Source: Streptomyces sp. NRRL F-5727 | Lineage (GTDB): Bacteria; Actinomycetota; Actinomycetes; Streptomycetales; Streptomycetaceae | Direction: 5' to 3' | Assembly (NCBI RefSeq): GCF_000719555.1 | Contig: NZ_JOGX01000018.1 | Location: 1-64,000, forward strand | DNA length: 64,000 nucleotides | Shown: positions 33,693 through 43,708 of the stretch, one piece after another | Position numbering within the stretch: the first letter of the stretch is position 1 | Layout: every line of letters starts with the position of its first letter | Translations under genes and position numbers: made by a program | The notes under the pieces: model-generated | Told to the model about the DNA's origin: nothing | Seen by the model: the letters and a program-made list of their open reading frames with translations, nothing else | Databases searched by the model: none

Positions 33693-34685
33693 ATGGCGAC
33701 TGCCCATGCCAACGCCACCGCCACCGCCACTGCCACCGCCACGACCGCGACCACCTCCGTCACCGTCGCGAAGATCGGCGGCCGCATCGGAGCCGAGATC
33801 GGCGGTGTTCGGCTCGCCGGAGACCTGCCCGCCGCCACCGTCGCCGAGATCCGCGCCGCGCTCCTCGCCCACAAGGTCGTCTTCTTCCGCGGTCAGGACC
33901 ACCTCGACGAAGCCGGCCACGAAGCCTTCGCCCGGCTGCTCGGTGCCCCGGTCGCGCACCCCACCGTCCCGTCCGCGGACGGCCGTTACGCCCTCGGCAT
34001 CGACTCCCACCACGGCGCCCGCGCCAACCAGTGGCACACCGACGTCACCTTCGTCCCCGCCTACCCCGCCTTCTCCATCCTGCGGGCCGTGACCATCCCC
34101 CCGTACGGCGGCAACACCCTGTGGGCCAACACCGCCACCGCCTACGCGCACCTCCCGGAACCGCTGCGCGCCCTCGCCGACGGCCTGCGCGCGCTCCACT
34201 CCAACGAGTACGACTACGCCGCCCTCAGGCCCGACGCCCTGCCCGAGGCCCTGGCCCAGTACCGCGAGGTCTTCACCTCCACGAAGTTCCTCACCGAGCA
34301 CCCGGTGGTCCGCGTCCACCCCGAGACCGGTGAACGCACCCTGCTGCTCGGCAACTTCGTCCAGCGCATCCAGGGCCTCACGGGCCGCGACTCCCGCGCT
34401 CTGCAGGACCTCTTCCAGGCCCACATCGAGAGCCCCGAGAACACCGTCCGCTGGCGGTGGCAGGCAGGCGACGTGGCGATCTGGGACAACCGGGCCACCC
34501 AGCACTACGGCGTGGACGACTCCGACGACCACGAGCGCACCCTGCGCCGGGTCACCGTCGACGGCGACGTTCCGGTCGGCCCCGACGGCGAGCCCTCCCG
34601 CCTGATCAGCCCTTCGAGCGTCCCGGCCCCGGCCTTCGGCATCGCGTCCGGAGCCTCGGCCGTGGCCTCGGGCACCGCCGCCTGA
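33693..34685 (+). CDS. TauD/TfdA-family Fe(II)/2-oxoglutarate dioxygenase
   Basis: A 330-residue enzyme from ATG 33693 with AAGGAG upstream. Metal ligands: HTD (QWHTDVTF) and the distal His of ATQHYGVDD; 2-oxoglutarate is likely bound by an Arg shortly after. Landmarks such as [20 protein letters not shown] and [15 protein letters not shown] fit taurine/sulfonate dioxygenases, which oxygenate the C-S carbon and release sulfite. Residues 1-22 are a low-complexity Ala/Thr repeat not seen in typical TauD. It heads a desulfonation operon with reductase, transporter and monooxygenase genes. Confidence 0.93.
   Translation: MATAHANATATATATATTATTSVTVAKIGGRIGAEIGGVRLAGDLPAATVAEIRAALLAHKVVFFRGQDHLDEAGHEAFARLLGAPVAHPTVPSADGRYALGIDSHHGARANQWHTDVTFVPAYPAFSILRAVTIPPYGGNTLWANTATAYAHLPEPLRALADGLRALHSNEYDYAALRPDALPEALAQYREVFTSTKFLTEHPVVRVHPETGERTLLLGNFVQRIQGLTGRDSRALQDLFQAHIESPENTVRWRWQAGDVAIWDNRATQHYGVDDSDDHERTLRRVTVDGDVPVGPDGEPSRLISPSSVPAPAFGIASGASAVASGTAA
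33714..33743 (+). repeat. GCCACC hexanucleotide repeat in tauD
   Basis: Near-perfect GCCACC/GCCACT/GCCACG units code for alternating Ala-Thr at the dioxygenase N-terminus. The tract is prone to slippage in whole codon pairs, so length may vary between strains. Confidence 0.75.
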
Positions 34686-34721
34686 CCGTCCGTCGCCCGT
34701 ACGAGGACCAAGGAGCCCCCC

Positions 34722-35294
34722 GTGCCCCAGCTGCTCGCCCTCACCGGCAGTCCCTCCGCCCACTCCCGGACCGCCGTCGTCGCCGACCATGTGCTGCGCC
34801 GCCTGGCCCACTCCGGTTTCGAGACCGCGCACCTCGCCGTCCGCGAGCTCCCCGCCGCCGACCTGCTCTCCGCCCGCCGCGGTGAGCCGGAGATCCGCCG
34901 GGCCCTGGACGCCGTCGCCGAGGCCGACGGCATCGTCATCGCGACCCCGGTCTACAAGGCCGCGTACACCGGACTGCTGAAGGCGTTCCTCGATCTGCTC
35001 CCGCAGGACGGCCTCGCCGGCAAGACGGTGCTGCCGCTCGTCACCGGGGGCAGTCTCGCCCACGTCCTGACCATCGACTACGCCCTGCGCCCCGTCCTCG
35101 CCGCGCTCGGCGCCCGGCACGTCACCGCCGGCCGGTTCGTCCTGGACTCCGCCGTGGAGCACGGCTCCGGCCCGGGCCGGCTGCGGCCCGAACTGGAGCT
35201 GGACCTCTTCCAGGCCGTCGACGAGTTCGCGGACGCCCTGCGCGCCGCGGACGCCACGGCGCGCGGCGGCCCCGCGCTCACCGCCGCCCCGTAG
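34722..35294 (+). CDS. SsuE-like NAD(P)H-dependent FMN reductase
   Basis: A 190-residue flavodoxin-fold protein from GTG 34722 with AAGGAG. Motifs: LLALTGSPSAHSRT (FMN phosphate loop) and GIVIATPVYKAAYTGLLKAF (flavin/dimer motif PxY), plus LVTGGSLAHVL. It closely resembles SsuE/MsuE, which supplies reduced FMN to two-component monooxygenases. The LLM monooxygenase at the end of this operon is the probable client. Confidence 0.92.
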   Translation: MPQLLALTGSPSAHSRTAVVADHVLRRLAHSGFETAHLAVRELPAADLLSARRGEPEIRRALDAVAEADGIVIATPVYKAAYTGLLKAFLDLLPQDGLAGKTVLPLVTGGSLAHVLTIDYALRPVLAALGARHVTAGRFVLDSAVEHGSGPGRLRPELELDLFQAVDEFADALRAADATARGGPALTAAP

Positions 35295-35333
35295 TACAGC
35301 CCGCCCCGCGACCCGTACCCACAAGGACCTGTC

Positions 35334-36374
35334 ATGCCTGCATCCCTCGCTTCGACCTCCACCTCCCGACGCCAGTTCCTGACCCTGCTCGGCATCTCGG
35401 CGGCCGCGGTGAGCTGCGGCACGGCGACCGCCACCGGCGGCGGATCCGGCTCCGGCTCGCAGGTCAAGACCCTGAAGTACCAGGGCTCGGTCGGCGTGGT
35501 CACGCTCCCCGAACTCGCAGCGGACCTCGGCTACCTGGAGGACGTCGAGCTCGAATGGATCGGCAACACCACCAGTGGCCCGCAGGACATCCAGACCGCC
35601 GCCACCGGCCAGACCCACTTCGGCAGCGCCTTCAACGGCGCGGTCATCAAGCTCGCCGCACGCAAGGCGCCGATCAAGGCCGTCATCTCCTCCTACGGCT
35701 CGGACCGGTACTCCTACGCCGGCTACTTCGTCCTCGAGGACAGCCCGATCCGCTCCGCCCGCGACCTGATCGGCAAGAAGGTCGGCATGAACACCCTCGG
35801 CGCCCACTACCAGGCGCTGCTCGACACCTACCTCGCCCGCAACGGCCTCTCCAAGGCGGACGCGGCCAGGGTCGAGCCTCTGGTGGTGCCGCCCGTCAAC
35901 ACCGAACAGGCCCTGCGCGCACAGCAGATCGAGGTCGGGGTGCTCACCGGCATCCTGCGTGACAAGGCCGTCGCCTCCGGCGGCATCCGCCCGCTGTTCA
36001 CCGATGTGGAGCTGCTCGGCCCGTTCAGCGCGGGCACCTACATCATGACCGAGCGCTTCATCGAGCAGAATCCGGACACCGTACGGACCTTCGTGACGGG
36101 CGTGGCCAAGGCCATCGAGTGGTCCCGCGGCACCCCGCGCGAGGAGGTCGTCGCCCGGATGACCGAGATCGTCAGGAAGCGCGGCCGGAACGAGGACACC
36201 ACCGCCCTGCAGTACTGGCGCTCCTTCGGGATCGCCGAGACGGGCGGCCGGATACCCGACAAGGAGTTCCAGCTCTGGCTCGACTGGCTCGGCGAGCGCG
36301 GCGAGATCACGAAGGGCCGGTTCAAGCCGTCCGACCTCTACACCAACGAGTTCAACGGCTACGGAAAGGGCTGA
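35334..36374 (+). CDS. Sulfonate ABC transporter substrate-binding lipoprotein
   Basis: A 346-residue protein from ATG 35334 with AAGGA upstream. It has a Tat signal (TSRRQFLTLLGISAAAVSC) ending in a lipobox-like AVSC. The mature part is SsuA-like: LKYQGSVGVVTLPELAADLG, IGNTTSGPQDIQTAATGQTH, KVGMNTLGAHYQALL. It captures an organosulfur ligand for the next two gene products. Tat export implies folding before secretion. Confidence 0.93.
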   Translation: MPASLASTSTSRRQFLTLLGISAAAVSCGTATATGGGSGSGSQVKTLKYQGSVGVVTLPELAADLGYLEDVELEWIGNTTSGPQDIQTAATGQTHFGSAFNGAVIKLAARKAPIKAVISSYGSDRYSYAGYFVLEDSPIRSARDLIGKKVGMNTLGAHYQALLDTYLARNGLSKADAARVEPLVVPPVNTEQALRAQQIEVGVLTGILRDKAVASGGIRPLFTDVELLGPFSAGTYIMTERFIEQNPDTVRTFVTGVAKAIEWSRGTPREEVVARMTEIVRKRGRNEDTTALQYWRSFGIAETGGRIPDKEFQLWLDWLGERGEITKGRFKPSDLYTNEFNGYGKG

Positions 36375-36382
36375 GACCCGGC

Positions 36383-37173
<791 letters not shown>

Positions 37174-37177
<4 letters not shown>

Positions 37178-38151
37178 CCACCGGAACCGACACCACCGCC
37201 CGGGCGGCCGCGGGCCTCACGGCCCCGGCCCCGGCCGAGAGCGCCCCGGCCGAGGGGACCGCCCGGGCCGGAGCCCCGGTCCTCAAGTCCCCCGTCCCGG
37301 CGGCCGCCGCAGCGCCCGCCGCGGCATCCGCCCCCGCCTCCACCCGTACGAGGTCCGGCGCACGGGCCGTCGTACGCGGTCTGAAGGCCGTCGCCGTCCG
37401 GACCACCGCGATCCTGGCCCTGGTCGCCCTCTGGGAGATCGCCCCGCGCGCCGGCCTGGTCGACGCCACCTTCCTGCCTCCCCTCAGCGAGGTGGCCGTC
37501 GCCTGGTGGGGACTGGCCGGCGACGGCCAGCTCGCCGACCACACCCAGGCCAGCCTGATCCGCTCCCTCGGCGGCTTCGGTATCGCGGTGGCCGTCGCCG
37601 TCCCGCTCGGCCTGCTCATCGGCTGGTACCGGCCCCTCGCCGACTTCCTCGGGCCGCTGCTGGAGGTCTTCCGCAACACCGCGGCCCTCGCGCTGCTCCC
37701 GGTCTTCGTGCTGCTCCTCGGCATCGGCGAGACCTCGAAGGTGTCGATCGTCGTCTACGCCTGCCTCTGGCCCGTCCTGCTCAACACCATCAGCGCCGTC
37801 CGGAACGCCGACCCCACCCTGATCCGGCTCGCCCGGTCGATGGACCTGTCCACGCCCCGCCTGTTCCAGAAGGTGATCCTCCCGGCCTCCGTACCGGCGG
37901 TCTTCACCGGCATCCGGCTCGCCGGCGCCGTCTCCATCCTCGTCCTCGTGGCCGCCGAGATGATCGGCGCGAAGGCAGGACTCGGCTATCTGATCAACGC
38001 CTCGCAGTTCAACTTCGCGATCCCGCAGATGTACGCGGGCATCATCACGATCTCCGCGATCGGCGTCGCCTTCAACCAGCTCCTCGTCACCGTCGAACGC
38101 CGCCTGAGCCTCTGGCGCGTCCCCGCCTCTTCCCAGGGAAACCCCACATGA
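37174..38151 (+). CDS. Sulfonate ABC transporter permease
   Basis: A 325-residue membrane protein from ATG 37174. An unusually long, Ala/Pro-rich cytosolic N-terminus of about 75 residues precedes six helices. The EAA loop reads ARSMDLSTPRLFQKVILPAS followed by VPAVFTGIRLA, as in SsuC. The stop overlaps the LLM gene start (ATGA). Partner of the preceding ATPase and lipoprotein. Confidence 0.93.
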
Positions 38152-39485
38152 CCGACCAGACGCCCCGGACCCTCCACCTCAACGCCTTCCTCATGAACGC
38201 CGGACACCACGACGCCGCCTGGCGCCACCCGGACAGCCGCCCCGAGCGCGTCACCGATCTGCGGTACTTCCAGGAGCTGGCCCGCACGGCCGAGCGCGGA
38301 CGGCTCGACTCGATCTTCTTCGCCGACGGGGTCGCGCTCTGGGGGAAGGCCCGCTACAACGCCGTCGGCGGGTTCGAGCCGCTCACCCTGCTCTCCGCGA
38401 TCGCCGCGGTCACCGAGCACATCGGGCTGATCGCCACCGTCTCCACCACCTTCAACGAGCCCTACAACCTCGCCCGCAAGTTCGCCTCCCTCGACCACAT
38501 CAGCGGCGGCCGCGCCGGCTGGAACATCGTCACCTCCGGCAGCGTCGACGAGGCCCGCAACTTCAACCGCGACGAGCACCTGGAGCACGCCCGCCGCTAC
38601 GAGCGCGCCCGCGAGTTCCTCGACGTCGCCACCAAGCTCTGGGACAGCTGGGAGGACGACGCGATCGTCCTCGACAAGGAGCGCGGCATCTACGCCGACA
38701 CCGACAAGCTGCACCCCGCCGCCCACCGCGGCGAGCACTTCGGCGTGGCCGGCCCGCTGAACGTGCCCCGCTCCCCGCAGGGGTACCCGCTGCTCGTGCA
38801 GGCGGGATCCTCCGAATCCGGGAAGGAGTTCGCCGCCCAGTACGCCGAGGCCGTCTTCACCGCCCAGCAGACCCTCGCCGAAGGCCAGACCTTCTACAAG
38901 GACCTCAAGTCCCGCCTGGCGAAGTACGGCCGCGCCGAGGAGGACCTGCTCGTCCTGCCCGGCATCGCCCCCGTCATCGGTTCCACCGAGGCCGAGGCCA
39001 AGGCCCTGGAGCAGCAGCTCACCGACCTCCAGATCCCGGAGTACGGCCTGGCCCAGCTCTCCGGCATGCTGGGCGTGGACCTCACCGGCCTGCCCCTCGA
39101 CGGCCCGCTGCCCGAACTCCCCGACGAGCGGGACATCAACGGGAACAAGAGCCGTTTCGCCCTCGTCGCCGAACTGGCCCGCCGCGACGGGCTCACGCTG
39201 CGCGAGCTGATCGCCCGGCTCGGCGCCGGCCGCGGCCACCGGGTCTTCGCGGGCACCCCCGAGCAGATCGCCGACCAGCTGGAGGAGTGGTTCACCCGAG
39301 GTGCCGCCGACGGGTTCAACATCATGGCGCCCGTCCTGCCCGCGGGCCTGACCGACTTCGTCGACCAGGTCGTGCCGATCCTCCAGCGGCGCGGCCTCTT
39401 CCGTACCGAGTACACCGGCCGCACCCTGCGCGAGAACTACGGTCTGCCGCGCCCCGCCAACCGCTACACGAGGGAGCCGGCGTGA
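38148..39485 (+). CDS. LLM-class flavin-dependent monooxygenase (NtaA/SnaA/DszA family)
   Basis: A 445-residue enzyme from ATG 38148. Family landmarks: LNAFLMNAGHHDAAWRHPDS at the N-terminus, LTLLSAIAAVTEHIGLIATV, LDHISGGRAGWNIVTSG and YPLLVQAGSSESGKEFAAQY. NtaA/DszA enzymes use reduced FMN from a separate reductase to oxidise chelators, sulfones or sulfonates. The SsuE-like reductase is encoded four genes upstream. With TauD present too, the operon covers at least two types of organosulfur substrate. Confidence 0.94.
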   Translation: MTDQTPRTLHLNAFLMNAGHHDAAWRHPDSRPERVTDLRYFQELARTAERGRLDSIFFADGVALWGKARYNAVGGFEPLTLLSAIAAVTEHIGLIATVSTTFNEPYNLARKFASLDHISGGRAGWNIVTSGSVDEARNFNRDEHLEHARRYERAREFLDVATKLWDSWEDDAIVLDKERGIYADTDKLHPAAHRGEHFGVAGPLNVPRSPQGYPLLVQAGSSESGKEFAAQYAEAVFTAQQTLAEGQTFYKDLKSRLAKYGRAEEDLLVLPGIAPVIGSTEAEAKALEQQLTDLQIPEYGLAQLSGMLGVDLTGLPLDGPLPELPDERDINGNKSRFALVAELARRDGLTLRELIARLGAGRGHRVFAGTPEQIADQLEEWFTRGAADGFNIMAPVLPAGLTDFVDQVVPILQRRGLFRTEYTGRTLRENYGLPRPANRYTREPA

Positions 39486-39538
39486 GCGATCACCTCACCG
39501 ACGTCCTCGTCGTCGGCGGTGGGCCCGCCTCGAACTGA
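39482..39538 (+). pseudogene. Truncated FAD-dependent oxidoreductase start
   Basis: GTG 39482 overlaps the LLM stop (GTGA) and opens a frame reading VSDHLTDVLVVGGGPASN before TGA. This is the first strand and GGGPA dinucleotide loop of a FAD enzyme, cut after 18 codons; a strong terminator begins 6 bp later and no later part is found. The start closely resembles the N-terminal fold of the AprA-like flavoprotein at 28643, suggesting a lost equivalent. Confidence 0.75.
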
Positions 39539-39543
39539 GTCGT

Positions 39544-39589
39544 CGATCGTGGGGCCGTTCCGGAGTGGTCCGGAACGGCCCCACGATCG
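39544..39589. terminator. 21-bp hairpin terminator of the right organosulfur operon
   Basis: A perfect 21-bp stem (39544-39564 with 39569-39589) and GTGG loop, directly after the truncated FAD frame. It is the strongest hairpin in the window and also faces the convergent MerR gene. Confidence 0.9.
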
Positions 39590-39658
39590 TTCTCGGGGAC
39601 GGGCCGGGGGCCGGTCGGCGGGGGTGAGCACGCCCGCGCGCCCGCGCTTCGGATATCG

Positions 39659-40039
39659 CTAGTCGGCGAGCGCGCGGCGGTAGAAGGCGATCTTCGTGTG
39701 GAGGTAGTCCTGCTGCGCGCGCAGCTTCGTGATCTGCTCCTCCGCGGCCCCGTGGTGACGCTCCAGCAGGGCCAGGCGCTCGGCGAACGTTCCGTCGCCC
39801 GCGCGGACGAGTTCGGCGAAGCGGCGCATGCCGGCGATCGGCATGCCGGTGTCGCGCAGGCAGCGCAGGACGTACAGCCACTCCAGGTCGTGGGCCGTGT
39901 ACCGGCGGTGGCCGGTGGCTGAGCGGTGGACGGTTCCCAGCAGGCCGATGCGCTCGTAGTAGCGCAGGGTGTCCAGGCTGAAGCCGGAGCGCTCCACCGT
40001 CTCGGCGGGGGTCAGGAACTCCGTCGCGGGTGTGCTCAT
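39659..40039 (-). CDS. MerR family regulator
   Basis: A 126-residue MerR protein from ATG 40039. The winged helix (FSLDTLRYYERIGLLGTVHR, TGHRRYTAHDLEWLYVLRCL) is followed by a dimerisation coiled coil (about residues 75-120). No Cys metal site is present, so it is not a metal sensor; it belongs to the group that commonly controls aldo-keto reductases. Divergent from the reductase gene, with a dyad-bearing promoter in between. Confidence 0.92.
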   Translation of the reverse strand: MSTPATEFLTPAETVERSGFSLDTLRYYERIGLLGTVHRSATGHRRYTAHDLEWLYVLRCLRDTGMPIAGMRRFAELVRAGDGTFAERLALLERHHGAAEEQITKLRAQQDYLHTKIAFYRRALAD

Positions 40040-40064
40040 GGGCCGATCATCTCACCGGCCGTGG

Positions 40065-40095
40065 TTGACCTGGAGCGCGCTCCAGATGACACGGT
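40065..40095 (+). promoter_or_regulatory. MerR-type promoter/operator of the aldo-keto reductase
   Basis: TTGACC (40065-40070) is followed by the perfect palindrome CTGGAGCGCGCTCCAG (40070-40085) and, 19 bp after the -35, CACGGT. An over-long 19-bp spacer containing the operator dyad is the hallmark of MerR activation by DNA untwisting. The palindrome is 30 bp from the MerR start. Confidence 0.7.
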
Positions 40096-40165
40096 TCCTT
40101 CCGCGGCGCTCCGCTGCCGCGGCCCTCGTTCCTGTCCGTATCCCCTCACCCCCGGAGCGACTCCC

Positions 40166-41137
40166 ATGCGTTTCCGTCCTCTTGGCACGCGTGCCGACGG
40201 CACTCCCGGTCCCACGGCGAGCGTCCTGTGCCTGGGCACGCTGCCGTTCGGCACCCGCGTCGACGAAGAGCGGGCGTTCGCCCTGCTGGACCGGTTCACC
40301 GAGCGTGGCGGTACGTTCCTGGACACCGCCGACTGCTACGCGTTCTGGCTCGACGGCGCGACCGGCGACGAATCCGAGACGGTCATCGGCCGATGGCTCG
40401 CCGCCCGCGGAAACCGGGAGGAGGTCGTGCTGGCCAGCAAGGTCGGCGCCCGACCGACCGGCCCCGGCGAGTGGCCGGGCACCGCGGAGGGCCTGTCCGG
40501 CGAGGCCGTCCGGGCCGGTGTCGAGGGCTCGCTGAAGCGGCTCGGCACCGACCGCCTCGACGTGCTGTACGCGCACATGGAGGACCGCAGGCCGCCGCTG
40601 GCCGAAACGGTGGGGGCGTTCGGCGCGCTGGTCGAGGACGGCACGGTCGACGTCCTCGGCGTCAGCAACCAGCTCACCTGGCGCGTCGACCGGGCCCGCG
40701 CGCTGGCCCGCGAGCGGCAGGTGGCCGGATACACCTGCGTACAGCAGCAGTACACCTACCTGAGGCCCCGTCCCGGCGCGACGTTCGGCTCCTGTGAACA
40801 CGCCACACCGGAACTCCTCGACTACGTCCGCAACGAGCCCGGCATGACGCTCCTCGCCTACACGCCGCTCCTCGGAGGTGCCTACACCAACCCCGCCAAG
40901 CCCCTCCCGGCCGGTTTCGACCACCCCGGCGCCGCCGCTCAGCTCGACGCGCTGCGCGAGGTGGCGGCCGAGACCGGCGCCACCGCCAACCAGGTCGTTC
41001 TCGCCTGGCTGCTCGGCGGCGACCTGCCGATCCTGCCCGTCGTCGGCGCCTCCTCCCTCGCCCAGCTCGACGAGGCGCTCGACGCCGTGGACCTCGACCT
41101 CACCGCCGCGCAGCGCGCCCGTCTGGACCAGGCGTGA
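40166..41137 (+). CDS. Aldo/keto reductase
   Basis: A 323-residue NADPH-dependent oxidoreductase from ATG 40166. The TIM barrel shows LCLGTLPFGTRVDEERAFAL, GGTFLDTADCYAFW (Asp and Tyr of the tetrad), VLASKVG (Lys) and VLYAHMED (His). The C-terminal cofactor segment ILPVVGASSLAQLDEAL is present. It probably reduces reactive aldehydes or ketones; the divergent MerR likely senses the substrate. Confidence 0.93.
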   Translation: MRFRPLGTRADGTPGPTASVLCLGTLPFGTRVDEERAFALLDRFTERGGTFLDTADCYAFWLDGATGDESETVIGRWLAARGNREEVVLASKVGARPTGPGEWPGTAEGLSGEAVRAGVEGSLKRLGTDRLDVLYAHMEDRRPPLAETVGAFGALVEDGTVDVLGVSNQLTWRVDRARALARERQVAGYTCVQQQYTYLRPRPGATFGSCEHATPELLDYVRNEPGMTLLAYTPLLGGAYTNPAKPLPAGFDHPGAAAQLDALREVAAETGATANQVVLAWLLGGDLPILPVVGASSLAQLDEALDAVDLDLTAAQRARLDQA

Positions 41138-41160
41138 GCCCGGACCGTGGCGCGTGGGAC

Positions 41161-42426
41161 TCACGCCGCCTTCGTCAGGCTGGAGCGGGCCGGGGCGGGT
41201 GTGTGGCGGGCGGGGACGGGGGCGGTGGGGCGGGGTTCGTGGCGCGGCCAGAGGAGGAGGGCGCCGGCCGCTCCCGTCGTGGCGAGGGCCGCGAGGACCG
41301 TCCAGGTCACGGTGAAGCCGGCGGTCGTGCCGAGCCATCCCGCCAGCGGGTAGGTGATCAGCCAGGCCAGGTGCGACAGGGAGAACTGCGCCGCGAACGC
41401 CGCGGGGATCGCGTTCCGGCCGACGGAGGCACGGATGACGGTGCCGGTCGGCGTGATGACCAGGGCCATCCCGACGCCGATCGCGGTCCAGACGGTCGCC
41501 GTGGCGGTCCGGGTGAGGAGACCCGTCGCGGAGAGCGACACCGCGGCGGTCGTGCCGGCGACCAGGACTCCGGCGCCGGTCAGCATGACCGGGCGGGCGG
41601 CGACCCGGTCGAGCACGCGGGGCAGGACCAGCGCGGCCAGAAGGGTGCCCGTGCCGGACGCGGCGAGCATCCAGGCGACGTCGGCCTGTGAACCGCCGAG
41701 GCCGTCACGGACGTGGTTCACGGTGTTGACGACGACGATCGAACCCGCCGACGCCACCACGAGGTTGAGCGCCGTCACGCCGCGCAGCCGGGGCGTCCTG
41801 AGGAACGTCCTGACGCCGTCCGCCGCCTTGTCCCACGCCCTGGTGTGGCCACTGGGACGGGCGTCGGGGATACGGGTCGACAGGACGAGCACGGCGGAGA
41901 CGAGGAACCCGGCGGAGGTCCCGAGGAACAGCCGGTCGAAGCTCAGGAACGTCAGGGCGACGGCCGCGAGGACCGGGCTGAGCAGGCTCTCCATGGTCGA
42001 GGCGACCTGCGAGGCGGAGAGGGCGCGGGTGTAGGCGGACTCGTCGGTGACGATGTCGGGGATGACGGCCTGGAACGTCGGGGTGAACGCCGCCGAGGAC
42101 GCCTGGAGCAGGCCGATCAGCAGGTAGACGTGCCAGACCTCGGTGACCAGCGGCAGGGCCAGGACCACCAGGCCGCGGACGACGTCGAGGAGGAAGAGGA
42201 ACGTTCTTCTGGGGAGCCGGTCGACGTACGCGGCGGCCAGCGGCGCGATGATCACGTACATGACCATCTTGACGGTCAGGGCGGTGCTGAGCACCACGCC
42301 GGCGCGCGGACCGGCGAGGTCGTAGGCGAGGAGCCCGAGGGCCACGGTCGTCAGACCGGTCCCGAAGAGGGCGATGACCTGGGCGCCGAAGAGTCGGCGG
42401 TAGTCGCGGAGGGCGAAGAGTCGCAT
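41161..42426 (-). CDS. MFS transporter (efflux type)
   Basis: A 421-residue protein from ATG 42426 with AAGGAA upstream. Twelve hydrophobic segments are plausible; the start RLFALRDYRRLFGAQVIALF resembles the EntS/MFS_3 family of exporters. A short loop YVDRLPRRTFLFLLD follows helix 2. The C-terminus is a basic, Pro-rich tail. Convergent with the aldo-keto reductase gene; substrate unknown. Confidence 0.9.
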   Translation of the reverse strand: MRLFALRDYRRLFGAQVIALFGTGLTTVALGLLAYDLAGPRAGVVLSTALTVKMVMYVIIAPLAAAYVDRLPRRTFLFLLDVVRGLVVLALPLVTEVWHVYLLIGLLQASSAAFTPTFQAVIPDIVTDESAYTRALSASQVASTMESLLSPVLAAVALTFLSFDRLFLGTSAGFLVSAVLVLSTRIPDARPSGHTRAWDKAADGVRTFLRTPRLRGVTALNLVVASAGSIVVVNTVNHVRDGLGGSQADVAWMLAASGTGTLLAALVLPRVLDRVAARPVMLTGAGVLVAGTTAAVSLSATGLLTRTATATVWTAIGVGMALVITPTGTVIRASVGRNAIPAAFAAQFSLSHLAWLITYPLAGWLGTTAGFTVTWTVLAALATTGAAGALLLWPRHEPRPTAPVPARHTPAPARSSLTKAA

Positions 42427-42451
42427 GGCGGGTTCCTTCCGTGTCCATGCG

Positions 42452-42490
42452 GCGGGGCACGGCCTCGCGGCGGCGGTGGCCGTGCCCCGC
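42452..42490 (-). terminator. Hairpin between the copper-type gene and the MFS gene
   Basis: A perfect 13-bp stem (42452-42464 with 42478-42490) and a 13-nt loop. It separates the upstream His-rich gene from the MFS gene, whose start lies 26 bp downstream. Confidence 0.7.
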
Positions 42491-42543
42491 GCCTACAGGC
42501 GGGGAGGGGGTGCGGACAGGGCAAGGGATCTCTTCCGTTCGTG

Positions 42544-43389
42544 TCAGTGGTGGCTGTGGTGGGCGTGGTGGCTGTGGTGGCCGTGGTGCGCGTGGTGGTC
42601 GGTGTGTGCGGGTGCGGGCGCGGTGGTGCGGACCGTGAACTCGGCCGTGCGGACGACTCCGTCGTGCTGGAAGTCCAGGAACAGGCGGTAGGTGCCGGCC
42701 GTCGGCGCGACCGCCATGAACGAGATGTCGGGACCGGGCGCGGTGACGCCGTCGCCGGGCTCGCCCTCCGGGTGGACGTGGAGGTAGCCCAGGTCGCCGA
42801 CGCGCAGGGCGACGAGGTGTCCGTACGCGGCCAGGTAGGGCTCCAGGTCGGTGACGGGCCGGTCGTCCCGGCTGACGGTGAGGGTCAGTTCGCTCGCCTC
42901 GCCGGGGACGAGCTCGCCCTTGAGCGCCACGGTGTACGCGCCGATCCGCGCGGTCCCGGTGGGCTCGGGAAGCGGCTGCGGGGCGTAGGGCCCGGCGACC
43001 GCGGCGTCGATGCCCAGCGTCAGGGTCCCGTCGTGGCCGACCGGGTGGATGTCGGTGAAGAACCGCCAGTCCCCGGGCTCCAGGGTGAGCTCGGTGCTCC
43101 AGGTGCCGTGCGCGTCCCGGACCGGGTGCACGTGCTGGAACCCGGCCGTGTCCCGCCGGACGGCGATGAAGTGCAGCTCCTTCTCGTGCTCGGCGACGTA
43201 CTCGGTCACCGGCTGTCCGTCGGGGCCGATCACCTGGAAGGTGACCGGCTGCACACCGGCGGTGAGGATCGGGGAGCCGAGGACGAGGGTGTAGCCGTCT
43301 GCGGACACCGACAGCCCGCCGGGCTGGGCCCCGCCGTGACCTGCGTGGGTCGCGTGGCCGGTCTGGTCGTGGCCTGCGTGGTTGTTCAT
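42544..43389 (-). CDS. His-rich putative copper-binding protein
   Basis: A 281-residue protein from ATG 43389 with GGGGAG upstream. Both ends are His-rich: MNNHAGHDQTGHATHAGHGG at the N-terminus and an HHAHHGHHSHH-type C-terminus. The interior is beta-rich with two HVHP motifs (FQHVHPVRD and YLHVHPEG) in repeated Ig-like modules. No signal peptide is visible. A CsoR-type site lies 63-79 bp upstream, so it is probably a cytosolic copper buffer or chaperone induced by Cu(I). Confidence 0.8.
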   Translation of the reverse strand: MNNHAGHDQTGHATHAGHGGAQPGGLSVSADGYTLVLGSPILTAGVQPVTFQVIGPDGQPVTEYVAEHEKELHFIAVRRDTAGFQHVHPVRDAHGTWSTELTLEPGDWRFFTDIHPVGHDGTLTLGIDAAVAGPYAPQPLPEPTGTARIGAYTVALKGELVPGEASELTLTVSRDDRPVTDLEPYLAAYGHLVALRVGDLGYLHVHPEGEPGDGVTAPGPDISFMAVAPTAGTYRLFLDFQHDGVVRTAEFTVRTTAPAPAHTDHHAHHGHHSHHAHHSHH

Positions 43390-43451
43390 GACGTCTCCCC
43401 TGGGTGATGCGGATCCTGCCGCCGTCCGGTCAGGACGACGATCACAACCAT

Positions 43452-43468
43452 ATACCCCCTGGGGGTAT
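43452..43468. promoter_or_regulatory. CsoR-type copper operator
   Basis: ATACCCCCTGGGGGTAT is a 17-bp palindrome (8-bp arms around one base). It matches the known CsoR-box pattern of Streptomyces and other actinobacteria (ATACCCC near GGGGTAT) and sits in the promoter of the His-rich gene. Confidence 0.82.
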
Positions 43469-43708
43469 TCCGGGGGATCTTGAGGAGGCGGATCTCCTCA
43501 GCCGCCCGCCGCCCCGAGGCGTCCGCGAGGGGTGGGTGGGCGGGCGGGTGGTGGGTGTCGATGTGGGCGCGGGGAGGCAGCGCGCCGACTCGCGCACCGC
43601 GTCCTCGGCCAGGTCGGCGGTCGCCTGCGGCCGGGACGCCGCCGAGGCGTGGCTCGCGTCGGGTTCGACGAGCCTGCGGGGGTTCATGCGCTCGGTCTCG
43701 GTTGTCCG

